Origin: a virus
DNA: 64,000 nucleotides
IMG/VR virus record: IMGVR_UViG_3300005253_000051
Location: 1-64,000 of that record
Strand: one strand, 5' to 3'
Shown here: positions 57,161 to 64,000 of the stretch, in pieces
Layout: each line of letters opens with the position of its first letter
Numbering within the stretch: position 1 is the stretch's first letter
Notes under the pieces: generated by a model
Seen by the model: the letters and a program-made list of their open reading frames with translations, nothing else
Told to the model about the DNA's origin: nothing
Databases searched by the model: none
Position numbers and translations under genes: made by a program

Positions 57161-57367
57161 TCATTTTTGTTCGATAGCTGCTGCAATTTCCCGAAGAGCT
57201 GATGCTATATCGGCACTCCCTTCTTTAATTGAAACAGCGAGAAATTCTATAGCACCCATAGCAGGAGTAGTTGCATCCCCCACACCTAACCACTTTAGTT
57301 GTGAGGCAATGTTTTCCAGAGCACTAACAAACTCAGGAGCATAATCAAGTCCACTGAACTCACCCAT
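57161..57367 (-). CDS. Small helical protein
   Basis: 68 residues, all helix (YAPEFVSALENIASQLKWLG; IEFLAVSIKEGSADIASALR). Coiled-coil-like. Lies between the helicase and the gene at 57367, overlapping the latter. Confidence 0.5.
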   Translation of the reverse strand: MGEFSGLDYAPEFVSALENIASQLKWLGVGDATTPAMGAIEFLAVSIKEGSADIASALREIAAAIEQK

Positions 57368-57717
57368 CAGAAAACCGCTCGCACGATCTCGATGGCGACA
57401 TTATTCAGAGACTCCTGCGGAGGTGCCCCCTCATAGGCATCCACAAGAATAGCCTCAATCGCTAAACAGCCGTCATCGATGATCACGGAAGGAAACCGCC
57501 AAACCACATCGGATTCCCCAAACACGGCGAGGAACGAAGCGAAGATGTGAACGGGATCTTTCCAAATGAACTTCACAACATTAGGAGCGGTCCACCACAA
57601 AGCAGCCTTTCGATAGAGTTCGAGATCATCTTCTGCTCGCACACTAAAAATTTTCTCTAGATCAATCACGTACCTGCGCCGGATCTCGTGATCGGTATAA
57701 TCTCGTTTTTCCCCCAT
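57367..57717 (-). CDS. Hypothetical protein sharing a C-terminus with its upstream neighbour
   Basis: 116 residues. VIDLEKIFSVRAEDDLELYR then FGESDVVWRFPSVIIDDG and a C-terminus EIVRAVF, the same seven residues that end the upstream nuclease fusion. The last 60 residues of the two align as diverged copies. Starts within the upstream stop (ATGA). Confidence 0.5.
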   Translation of the reverse strand: MGEKRDYTDHEIRRRYVIDLEKIFSVRAEDDLELYRKAALWWTAPNVVKFIWKDPVHIFASFLAVFGESDVVWRFPSVIIDDGCLAIEAILVDAYEGAPPQESLNNVAIEIVRAVF

Positions 57718-59381
57718 CAGAAAACGGCCCGCACGATCTCGGACGCCAACGGGATCAACGCCGACAACGCATCCTGAGCGCCGAGTGATTTGGATCGCAC
57801 GACCATGACCGAAGGAAGACGCCCGGCGTCGCTCTGCGCTTTGATCGAGATGACCACAGCTGCTTTTTCTTGGGCATATGGCAAGAGGCGATAGTCCGGC
57901 AGACTGGCCTCTTCGGCGATCTTGTCGGCCACGCTCGAAAACCAATCCTCGAACAGCGTGTATTCGGTGTTCCGTGTCGGCATGCAATCGACGTACAGAA
58001 TCAGGGCGGGTTCAGCAGTCTCCCCTGATTTCACGCACGCCTCAGCCATAAGGACCTGCATCTTTAATGCTGCAATCTCCTCTTTCGCTTCCGTAAGAGC
58101 TTTCCACTCCTCGGGTGGATGATAATCCGGGTGTCCCGGTCGATCCCGAGGAGATGGAACTCCACCCTGAACAGACACCCTGGCCATCGCCCTGGTCATA
58201 GCTTGCTCTTCGGTAAGATCGTGCCAGGCTGTCACCGGTACTTCAAGACCCTCTGCGACGGCTAGCGCCCGTGCCTCTCCCTCAGCCTTCCGCAGCTTCT
58301 CCCTGTCGCGCTCGATCTTGCGCAGCGCCTTTTCCGCCGCGGTCATCTTCTTGCGCCCAGGTTTGCCCTTGGTCGCTTCTTGAATCTGCACGGCTTCCTC
58401 GGGCGTCGTGGTACGTGGGGGTGCATCCGGGGCCAACACACCCGTGGGGACTGGCGTCGGCTCGGGCGCCGGTGGCGCAGGCACCGGGGCGACGGTCATA
58501 GGCGGTGGGCCCGGCAGAGCAGGCACCAAGGCGACGGCAGCAGTCGGCGGGACCGGAAGTGTGGGCGTCGGGGCCGGAAGCGTGGGCGCCGTGCCGACTC
58601 CGTTGCCGGCTCTCATCTCCGCTTGCTTCTTCCGTAGGTCGGTCAAAAACGACATGTTCACTTTTCCTTTGGTTCCGAGTTGCTTGAACGGTGACGGGAC
58701 GATGACTCCACAGCGCGCTCGATGAGGACACCCGCCGTACATGCTGCACGCTGTGATAGTGGGTTTGGTTTGCATGACCTCGGTGCATTTAGCCACTTCG
58801 ATCATTTTTTCGACGATGACAAGACGCTTGTTCCACTCCGCTCGGACGTGTTCACGATCGACGATCGTCTTGACGGGTTTGATGAGTGGCGTCTTGCGCC
58901 GCGTGTGAATGTACGTATGGCCTAATTCGATCTCGCCGACGTAGCCTTCCTGGTAACACCACTCGGCGTAGCTGATGAGTTGTGTGTTCTTCGAAAGCTC
59001 GTCCGGTGTCTTGGCATATCGAAAATCACTCGTGCTCTTGTAGTCGCGCACGCGCATCGGCGCGCTCTCGTATTCGATCAAATCAACGTAGCCGATCCAC
59101 GGAAGATCGCCAACTGTTGAAAGCTGAATTTTCAGCTCTACGAAACAATTGATATCCGGCGTCGGAAGGTACGGCTTGAGCGCTATGACGAATTTTTTGA
59201 ACTCGTCGTCGCGGATCCAGCCGTAGAGCAAGTAGTGCTCGATAGCTCCGTGAATGTCGGACCCGAGCTGCATGGCTCGGCTCTTGGGCGAACGAAATCC
59301 TGCAACCCGCTCGAACCACCAGAGCCTCTCACACCTCTCGAATGTTGTGACCTGTGATGCGCTAACATTTTTCAGCTTCAC
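57717..59381 (-). CDS. RecB/Cas4-like PD-(D/E)XK nuclease with Pro-rich linker and extra domain
   Basis: 554 residues. Nuclease residues 1-235: GSDIHGAIEHY (His44), WIGYVDLIEY (Asp100), VRDYKST (Asp113-x-Lys115) and TQLISYA (QxxxY type). C17 with C212, C218 and C224 (GGCPHRARCG) form the iron-sulphur cluster seen in AddB and Cas4. A Pro/Val linker (residues 265-330) leads to a Lys-rich coil and a C-terminal domain. MSFLTDLRKK (residue 243) has AAAGGA before it, so the second part may also be made alone. Likely role: end processing in phage recombination. Confidence 0.8.
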   Translation of the reverse strand: MKLKNVSASQVTTFERCERLWWFERVAGFRSPKSRAMQLGSDIHGAIEHYLLYGWIRDDEFKKFVIALKPYLPTPDINCFVELKIQLSTVGDLPWIGYVDLIEYESAPMRVRDYKSTSDFRYAKTPDELSKNTQLISYAEWCYQEGYVGEIELGHTYIHTRRKTPLIKPVKTIVDREHVRAEWNKRLVIVEKMIEVAKCTEVMQTKPTITACSMYGGCPHRARCGVIVPSPFKQLGTKGKVNMSFLTDLRKKQAEMRAGNGVGTAPTLPAPTPTLPVPPTAAVALVPALPGPPPMTVAPVPAPPAPEPTPVPTGVLAPDAPPRTTTPEEAVQIQEATKGKPGRKKMTAAEKALRKIERDREKLRKAEGEARALAVAEGLEVPVTAWHDLTEEQAMTRAMARVSVQGGVPSPRDRPGHPDYHPPEEWKALTEAKEEIAALKMQVLMAEACVKSGETAEPALILYVDCMPTRNTEYTLFEDWFSSVADKIAEEASLPDYRLLPYAQEKAAVVISIKAQSDAGRLPSVMVVRSKSLGAQDALSALIPLASEIVRAVF

Positions 59382-61908
59382 CGCCGTAATTCACTTTCAT
59401 TTGGTCCAGGTCACCAATTTGATACTCGGTAGCCCACCCAAAAACGTTGTCCGAATCGATCTTGTGAAAATTACACCGTTTTCCATCGACCTTTTTGTTG
59501 ATCGTTCCGTTCGACAATTTTTTAAGAGCCGCTCCTATGTATTGAGCGCCGTTTTTGTGTACCGGAGTCTTCATGTAGAGATCCCAGCAGTCAATCGCTC
59601 CCTGCGTGTTAACGAGTAGTTTGCCTGCACCCACCTGAGCCAGCGGGGTTTCTTTCTTGGTGCGGTAGACCTTGGTCAATATCTCCGGTGCGCTCATGAA
59701 ACGCACAAGCCACTCGAACACGTCTTGGTGCGGACCCTGCATCAATAGCCGACGGTGGATCTCAGAGCTTTCCCCCTCGACGATGAATCGCTTGCCGGGG
59801 GTGACAACGCGATTGTCCCGCAGCCACAGCAGGTGTCTCGCCATGAGATCGCCCACTACCCATCGATCGGTGAGACAGTTTGCCGGGTTGTTCTCGACGA
59901 GCCAATCTGCCGCGGCTTCGGTTGCGCTCAGGTGAAGGAATCGACGCGACACCGCCTTCATGTCTTCTTGCGTCATATTTTCGCTGCCCATCGATAGCAC
60001 CGAATCATTGTTCGCGCCGATGAGCAGCCGCACGCTGCCACGCACACGGTGATTCGCGAGGTACTTCTCGGTGCTGGTGAAGCTCGTGGCGCCGATGAGC
60101 GCACGTAGTTTGATAGAAATATCCTTGACGCCCTTCGGCAACCCTTCATCGACGTAGATCAGGGGGCACTGAAAGATGTCGGCGTTGAAACCCGATCCTC
60201 CGATCACGTTTTCGATCAGCGTTGGGCCCCCGTCTTGCCACAGACGGGCGACCCCTTCGGATAAGAGATTTTTCCCTGAACCGGTGGCGCCCGACAAATA
60301 GAGCGCGCAGCACGGCTTGTCGAGAAAGGTCACAACCGCGAGCCAATCGAGAAGTTTTTCGTGGTCGCTAGACAGAAGTAAAAGCCACGTAGCGATGTTG
60401 GTATCGAACCGAGGAGTAAGATTCCGCAAAGGCAAAACGGCGTGATAGAACTCGCGCTCGTCTGTGCTGAAGTAGCTTTCCTGTAGCGTCATATCACCGA
60501 TGATCTTCCTGGCGTTGGTGGCGTACTCCTGAAGTATGCGGCCGATGGTTTTCTGCTTCTCAACGTCCTTGTCGTTGATATACGTGAGATCGAAAATTGC
60601 CGTCGTCTCCCATGCATCCCGTGCATAGACGAGCACTTCGTCGCGCGTGAGTGGGTGGCTGTAGCGCTGAGGCTCGTTGAAGTCGAAGACGTGGAAAGTC
60701 GTTTTGTGCTGGATGATCGCATGCTGGCGAACGAACGCGGACTCGTGTTGATCGTCGCTGGGCTCGTTGGGCTCATCTGGTTCATCTGGTCCGATTGATT
60801 TGCGCAGCGCTCTTGCTAGCGCTTGGAGCTGCGGCGATTGCTTCGCGTCTTTGACGCGAAAATCTTCCTGAGCGCGCGCCAGTTTTTCCGCTGCTTTTTC
60901 TAACTCCTCGTCGAGCGTCTTCTCTGCGCCGGGTTCTGCGGCCCAGATCGAAAGCGATGCCTCCAGCACGCGGGCGAGCACGACAGGATCCATCGTGCGC
61001 GCGGTCGGGCTTATCCAGACGATTGTGGAGCAAACCGCCTGCATTACCGCATCGCGATTACCGGAGTCGGCGAAACTCTGTCCCATGAGCACCGCGTTGA
61101 TCGCCGCTTTGTTGCGATGCTGTGGATCGAGCACGCGCATTGCGTTGACGACCGGCAGCAAGACGACATCGACCGGTACTGGTCCGGGCGCGGGCGCAGA
61201 CGGCGCGGCTGGCGGCGGCACAGGAACAGCGACAGATATCCTGGAGATCCCAGCTGCGATCTCGCTGGGGTCATAACGCACTGCATTATTGAGGTACTCC
61301 AGACGGACAAGAGCGCGGGCGCCGCCTTTGAGATTGTCAAAGCCGGGCACGCGCCATACGCGCTGGATGGTGGCCGTCGAATCTACTTGCCAGCCCTTGG
61401 CTGCCCCCCTGTCGATGAGGGTCTGCTGAAAGCTCTGATAAGCTCTCTGGGCCTGCTTACGATCGGCCGGCGTCCGAAGAATCCAGGGCTTGTGGAACAG
61501 CCAGTAGGGGTGCCAGCCGTACCCGGTGAACACCAACATGCTGGGGTCGGGCCCGCCGTAAAGCAGGTCGAGCGCGGCGTCGTCGGTTGGTGGAAGATTC
61601 TGTGCTGCGTGGGCGCCTGGGATCTCAGGGTGAGCGACGTCGAGATCTCCTGCGAAACCCGGAAGGGCGATGACATCCTGTTTCCCGCCCTGTTGTCGAT
61701 GACTCAAACCATCGCAGCGAAGTCCAAGACCAAAGTAGACGTTCTTGGTTTGATTCTCAGCAGTTAACTCGGCTATGTCGTCGTCGGTAGCAACGACCAG
61801 ATCGACTAGCGGCACATGGAGTGATTCCCGGGTTGGATTCAGCCAAATTGTAATATTTCCACATGATGGGCTCCCTGTGGGCCACAGCGCCGAGAAAAAC
61901 TCTCGCAT
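59362..61908 (-). CDS. Primase-helicase (AEP primase with D5/SF3 helicase)
   Basis: 848 residues from MREFFSALWPTG after GGGGGAG. N-terminal AEP-type primase: FAGDLDVAHP (metal acids), FTGYGWHPYWLF. A linker with acidic and basic stretches leads to the SF3 ATPase: GATGSGKNLLSEG (Walker A), CPLIYVDEGL (Walker B), LIGANNDSVLS (motif C). The C-terminal region is D5-N-like. It primes and unwinds phage DNA and lies beside the origin-like region. Confidence 0.88.
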   Translation of the reverse strand: MREFFSALWPTGSPSCGNITIWLNPTRESLHVPLVDLVVATDDDIAELTAENQTKNVYFGLGLRCDGLSHRQQGGKQDVIALPGFAGDLDVAHPEIPGAHAAQNLPPTDDAALDLLYGGPDPSMLVFTGYGWHPYWLFHKPWILRTPADRKQAQRAYQSFQQTLIDRGAAKGWQVDSTATIQRVWRVPGFDNLKGGARALVRLEYLNNAVRYDPSEIAAGISRISVAVPVPPPAAPSAPAPGPVPVDVVLLPVVNAMRVLDPQHRNKAAINAVLMGQSFADSGNRDAVMQAVCSTIVWISPTARTMDPVVLARVLEASLSIWAAEPGAEKTLDEELEKAAEKLARAQEDFRVKDAKQSPQLQALARALRKSIGPDEPDEPNEPSDDQHESAFVRQHAIIQHKTTFHVFDFNEPQRYSHPLTRDEVLVYARDAWETTAIFDLTYINDKDVEKQKTIGRILQEYATNARKIIGDMTLQESYFSTDEREFYHAVLPLRNLTPRFDTNIATWLLLLSSDHEKLLDWLAVVTFLDKPCCALYLSGATGSGKNLLSEGVARLWQDGGPTLIENVIGGSGFNADIFQCPLIYVDEGLPKGVKDISIKLRALIGATSFTSTEKYLANHRVRGSVRLLIGANNDSVLSMGSENMTQEDMKAVSRRFLHLSATEAAADWLVENNPANCLTDRWVVGDLMARHLLWLRDNRVVTPGKRFIVEGESSEIHRRLLMQGPHQDVFEWLVRFMSAPEILTKVYRTKKETPLAQVGAGKLLVNTQGAIDCWDLYMKTPVHKNGAQYIGAALKKLSNGTINKKVDGKRCNFHKIDSDNVFGWATEYQIGDLDQMKVNYGGEAEKC

Positions 61909-62307
61909 CCGCTCCCCCGCATAGCTCGACAACTACCAACGCTGCCGAGACTAGATTTTGTACGCCTCCTGCGAAGCGGAGTCAAGAGGCTAATCCCGGA
62001 AGGGTGTGTCATTTATGACACTACGAGGGGTACGAGGGGTTTTCGGAAAACTATTTTATTTGGTTCTGGCTCCCTCTTCAGCTCTTCTATTTCTCTTCTC
62101 TATTATTCTATTTATTTTCTATTATATCTCTATCTCTATATTATTTATTACACTTTTACCAAAACCCCTAGTACCCCTCGTAGTACAGTATAATAAGGCA
62201 AAATCATAGGCTTTTTCACTACGAGGGCTACCCTCGTAGACCCCTCGTGAGCCCTCGTAAAAGCCCTCGTAGTGCCCGCTTGTGCGCCCACGGGATTTCG
62301 AATAAAT

Positions 62308-62355
62308 AAAAAACGCTCACTTTTTTACATCGATGTAAAAAAGTGAGCGTTTTTT
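62308..62355. terminator. 48-bp perfect palindrome
   Basis: The stretch AAAAAACGCTCACTTTTTTA through to its mirror complement is perfectly symmetric, with A and T runs at the ends. It can act as a bidirectional terminator (stem CGCTCAC...GTGAGCG with T tail on either strand) or as a cruciform in the origin. Confidence 0.7.
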
Positions 62356-62487
62356 AGATCTAGCACCATAGTTACAAAATCAGTGCTTTCGGGGGGCTAT
62401 AGTTACAAAATGAGGTTACTACGAGGGGTCTACGAGGGGTCTACGAGGGCTACCCCTCGTAGTGAAATACTCGATCTGAGGGCACAA

Positions 62488-62560
62488 AAATGGCCCCCAT
62501 GCTCAGTAGCCTGGGGGCCGGTGGTCCCATGCTGGTTGGCCAGGGAGCCGGGGGCCATTG
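62488..62560. repeat. GC-rich inverted repeat
   Basis: AATGGCCCCC and GGGGGCCATT bracket about 50 bases that include another CTGGGGGCCGG element. Strong secondary structure between the origin-like region and the next gene. No T tail, so not a simple terminator. Confidence 0.5.
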
Positions 62561-62634
62561 CCTCCGCTCATCGCGGTTTCGGGGGACACGCAAGATCGGA
62601 AAGCGTCTCTACTATATGAAGATCGCTACCAGAG

Positions 62635-62862
62635 TCAAGTGCTACATAGGAACTTCAGTTCTGAGTGGGCGGCAGTGACACTGATTCGGCCTTCTCTGGC
62701 GCCTTCGACGGCTTCCCACACGTGCTGGATGGTGTCCAGGATGCGCGCGGCATCTTCTACGTTCTCGTTTTTCACTAGATCACCAATGATTTTCCAGGCT
62801 TCGTTCTTCAGAACTGCTCCTGTAGAGATCTTGGGCGGAATCGTATAGAGTCTTGGCATCAT
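62635..62862 (-). CDS. Small helical protein
   Basis: 75 residues from MMPRLYTIPPKI after GAAGGAGA. Helical (NEAWKIIGDLVKNENVEDAA; LDTIQHVWEAVEGAREG). No family recognised. Its start overlaps the divergent plus-strand gene. Confidence 0.55.
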   Translation of the reverse strand: MMPRLYTIPPKISTGAVLKNEAWKIIGDLVKNENVEDAARILDTIQHVWEAVEGAREGRISVTAAHSELKFLCST

Positions 62863-63310
62863 GGCAATCTCCTTCACATTGCTTTCAGCGAACAAGTACC
62901 AACTCGTTTATCGAGCTTCTCAAGATGGCGCAGCAGGGGCCGAACAGCTCATCACCAATCGAGATGCAACTGGTCTCGCAGGTGCCGATCTTCGTCTTGA
63001 TTCCAGAGGTGCTGTAGGCGGATTTGGTGTGGGTGGTGCCATATTCGAGATGGTTTCAACGCCGACGGTTGATGATGCAGCCGCTAAAGCTCTCCTGATC
63101 TCAGGGATAGGGAGAGTCCTTATCACGATCGAACAACGCTCTGCACCGGCTAACGTGGCAGATCGGCAGGTATGGGCCGCTAACATCTTGGAAGGGGGCG
63201 GCGATCCTGCTTCAGCAGGGTTCGCTGTGATAGCGATTGCCGGCCCCGATGTTGGACCAGCTTCTGCTATCGTTCGTGTTCAACGACAGCACAGTTACGT
63301 AAATGAGTAG
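62861..63310 (+). CDS. Plus-strand virion-like protein
   Basis: 149 residues. Beta-rich with Gly/Ala/Asp loops (LLSANKYQLVYRASQDGA; LRLDSRGAVGGFGVGGAIF; GFAVIAIAGPDVGP). Style matches the virion proteins at 38-44 kb. No ribosome site is visible before the ATG, so it may be leaderless or start elsewhere. Confidence 0.5.
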   Translation: MAISFTLLSANKYQLVYRASQDGAAGAEQLITNRDATGLAGADLRLDSRGAVGGFGVGGAIFEMVSTPTVDDAAAKALLISGIGRVLITIEQRSAPANVADRQVWAANILEGGGDPASAGFAVIAIAGPDVGPASAIVRVQRQHSYVNE

Positions 63311-63724
63311 TTAGCTGTCTTTAGGGGCAACCGTAAACAACTCTTTGGCGTCGGCGACGCGCTCTTGTCGGAAGGCGTCGATGTCGGCCGCATGCCGGGC
63401 TTGGGAACAGAACGCGCCAGCCATTTCCAGGATGCGGGGGTCGTCGGTGACTTCCTTCAGGTGACGCCCTAGCGCGTCAAGTTGCGCGTGGGGCCAACCA
63501 CGAACGGACTCGGGGTTGAGGTTGGACACAGCGAATTGGATGACCGGTAGCGCGGCATACAGCGCGGCTCGCAGGTCGGCTTCGTCATCCTGGATCTCCG
63601 GGGGGCATTTCTTCAATGCCAGGTTCTCCGCTACCAGCTCGTCGATCCTCTTCTTCATCGTCTGGAATGTCTGGTAGGGGACTGTCATCAAGATTCCCGA
63701 GTAGTTCACGTTCACATCCGACAT
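63311..63724 (-). CDS. Hypothetical protein
   Basis: 137 residues. Helical N-terminus (MKKRIDELVAENLALKK) and a second helical half (LDALGRHLKEVTDDPRILEM). Coiled-coil and scaffold-like. No family recognised. Overlaps the HTH gene by 140 bases in another frame. Confidence 0.5.
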   Translation of the reverse strand: MSDVNVNYSGILMTVPYQTFQTMKKRIDELVAENLALKKCPPEIQDDEADLRAALYAALPVIQFAVSNLNPESVRGWPHAQLDALGRHLKEVTDDPRILEMAGAFCSQARHAADIDAFRQERVADAKELFTVAPKDS

Positions 63725-63923
63725 TTTCCTCTTCTTCCCTTCTTTTGTGCTTTTGAGGGGGCAACTTTACCCCTAGTTCCTGGGCTTTTTTGTAGAACCA
63801 CCCTCGTTCTTTGCCCAAATACTCCGCCGCATCTGAGGCACTTCCGGTAAATTCGAGTGCGTGGCGCAAGATGATGCGGTCGCTTTCATCACGCATCATC
63901 CTGTAACGGTTAGACTTTTTCAT
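63585..63923 (-). CDS. Fis-type helix-turn-helix protein
   Basis: 112 residues from MKKSNRYRMMRDESDR. Helix ILRHALEFTGSASDAAEYLG then WFYKKAQELGV is the HTH_8 pattern of enhancer-binding regulators. The acidic/Pro-rich second half (LDDSPLPDIPDDEEEDRR) lies in the overlap and could be spurious. Possible regulator. Confidence 0.55.
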   Translation of the reverse strand: MKKSNRYRMMRDESDRIILRHALEFTGSASDAAEYLGKERGWFYKKAQELGVKLPPQKHKRREEEENVGCERELLGNLDDSPLPDIPDDEEEDRRAGSGEPGIEEMPPGDPG

Positions 63924-64000
63924 CGTTACCCGTAGTAATGATTTCGCTAGTGACGGCGTCGTAGGCGGCAGAAGCAGAATCATAGGCGGAGATGGCGGCG
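63910..64000 (-). CDS. C-terminal end of an Ala-rich protein, cut by the window
   Basis: 30 codons read AAISAYDSASAAYDAVTSEI then end before the HTH gene. Ala/Tyr/Ser-rich like the paralog cores, but the family C-block is missing, so membership is uncertain. Confidence 0.4.
   Translation of the reverse strand, partial: AAISAYDSASAAYDAVTSEIITTGNDEKV

Larger units (their letters stand above)
61909..62634. other. Origin-like non-coding region
   Basis: No gene. Eleven exact copies of TACGAGGG or its complement CCCTCGTA lie at 62022, 62031, 62075+100 (62175), 62220, 62231, 62252, 62264, 62420, 62431, 62442 and 62454, plus a variant near 62242. A pyrimidine-rich AT tract (62041-62160) lies between the first copies. 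ATAGTTACAAAAT occurs twice (62368, 62399). Together with the neighbouring primase-helicase this looks like an iteron-type replication origin with an unwinding element. Confidence 0.65.

Noticed and set aside
58282-58788. Arg/His-rich frame inside the nuclease fusion
   Set aside because: Shadow frame of the Pro-rich linker region of the gene at 57717-59381.

Overview
The window looks like part of a large double-stranded DNA bacteriophage or phage-plasmid genome. It has densely packed genes, mostly on the minus strand and mostly joined by 4-base ATGA or GTGA overlaps. It carries phage-type replication and nucleotide genes, cell-wall lytic enzymes, virion-like beta-rich proteins, many tiny zinc-binding and membrane proteins, and no rRNA, tRNA or bacterial housekeeping genes. 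Two lipoproteins with Asp/Ala/Ser-rich linkers after the lipobox resemble those of Myxococcota, so a myxobacterial-type host is my best guess; this is inference. No terminase, portal, major capsid or tail gene is recognisable here, so the virus class is open. Layout. 0.3-7.3 kb holds genes on both strands: single-pass membrane proteins, several with a C-terminal helix and short basic tail, including an M23 peptidase and a lytic transglycosylase, plus basic Cys-rich proteins. 7.4-13.7 kb holds a stand-alone DnaA domain IV protein, two lipoproteins, four tandem Ala-rich paralogs, a tyrosine recombinase, a methyltransferase and a protein ending in an RNA polymerase alpha C-terminal domain. 13.7-25.8 kb is an accessory stretch of small proteins with more Ala-rich paralogs, an HNH nuclease, a small PnuC-like membrane protein and an HD phosphohydrolase. 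25.87-28.87 kb is a compact type V CRISPR locus: 21 repeats directly abutting a 511-residue Cas12/TnpB-like effector, with no cas1 or cas2. 28.9-38.4 kb holds small unknown proteins, more paralogs and a MoxR ATPase / VWA-metallopeptidase-like pair. 38.4-44.6 kb holds probable virion proteins, including a four-member paralog family, and more Cys-rich basic proteins. 44.7-61.9 kb is the DNA metabolism block: Dam-type methylase, HNH nuclease, a RiPP-precursor-like peptide, a TSCPD protein, dATP/dGTP diphosphohydrolase-like protein, ThyX, dCMP deaminase, RuvC-like resolvase, family A DNA polymerase, SNF2-type helicase, RecB/Cas4-like nuclease and a primase-helicase. 61.9-62.6 kb is a non-coding, origin-like region with 11 exact copies of an 8-mer, an AT-rich tract and a 48-bp perfect palindrome. 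Working together: the 47-62 kb genes form a replication and nucleotide-supply module next to the origin-like region; the alpha-CTD and DnaA-IV proteins look like tools acting on host transcription and replication initiation; the CRISPR effector appears to lack its RuvC-II glutamate and may silence rather than cut competing elements. The most distinctive feature is the expansion to about fifteen copies of an Ala-rich family with conserved ends and a variable core, resembling the Imm-5-like putative immunity proteins. All assignments rest on reading the sequence by eye; no database search was run.
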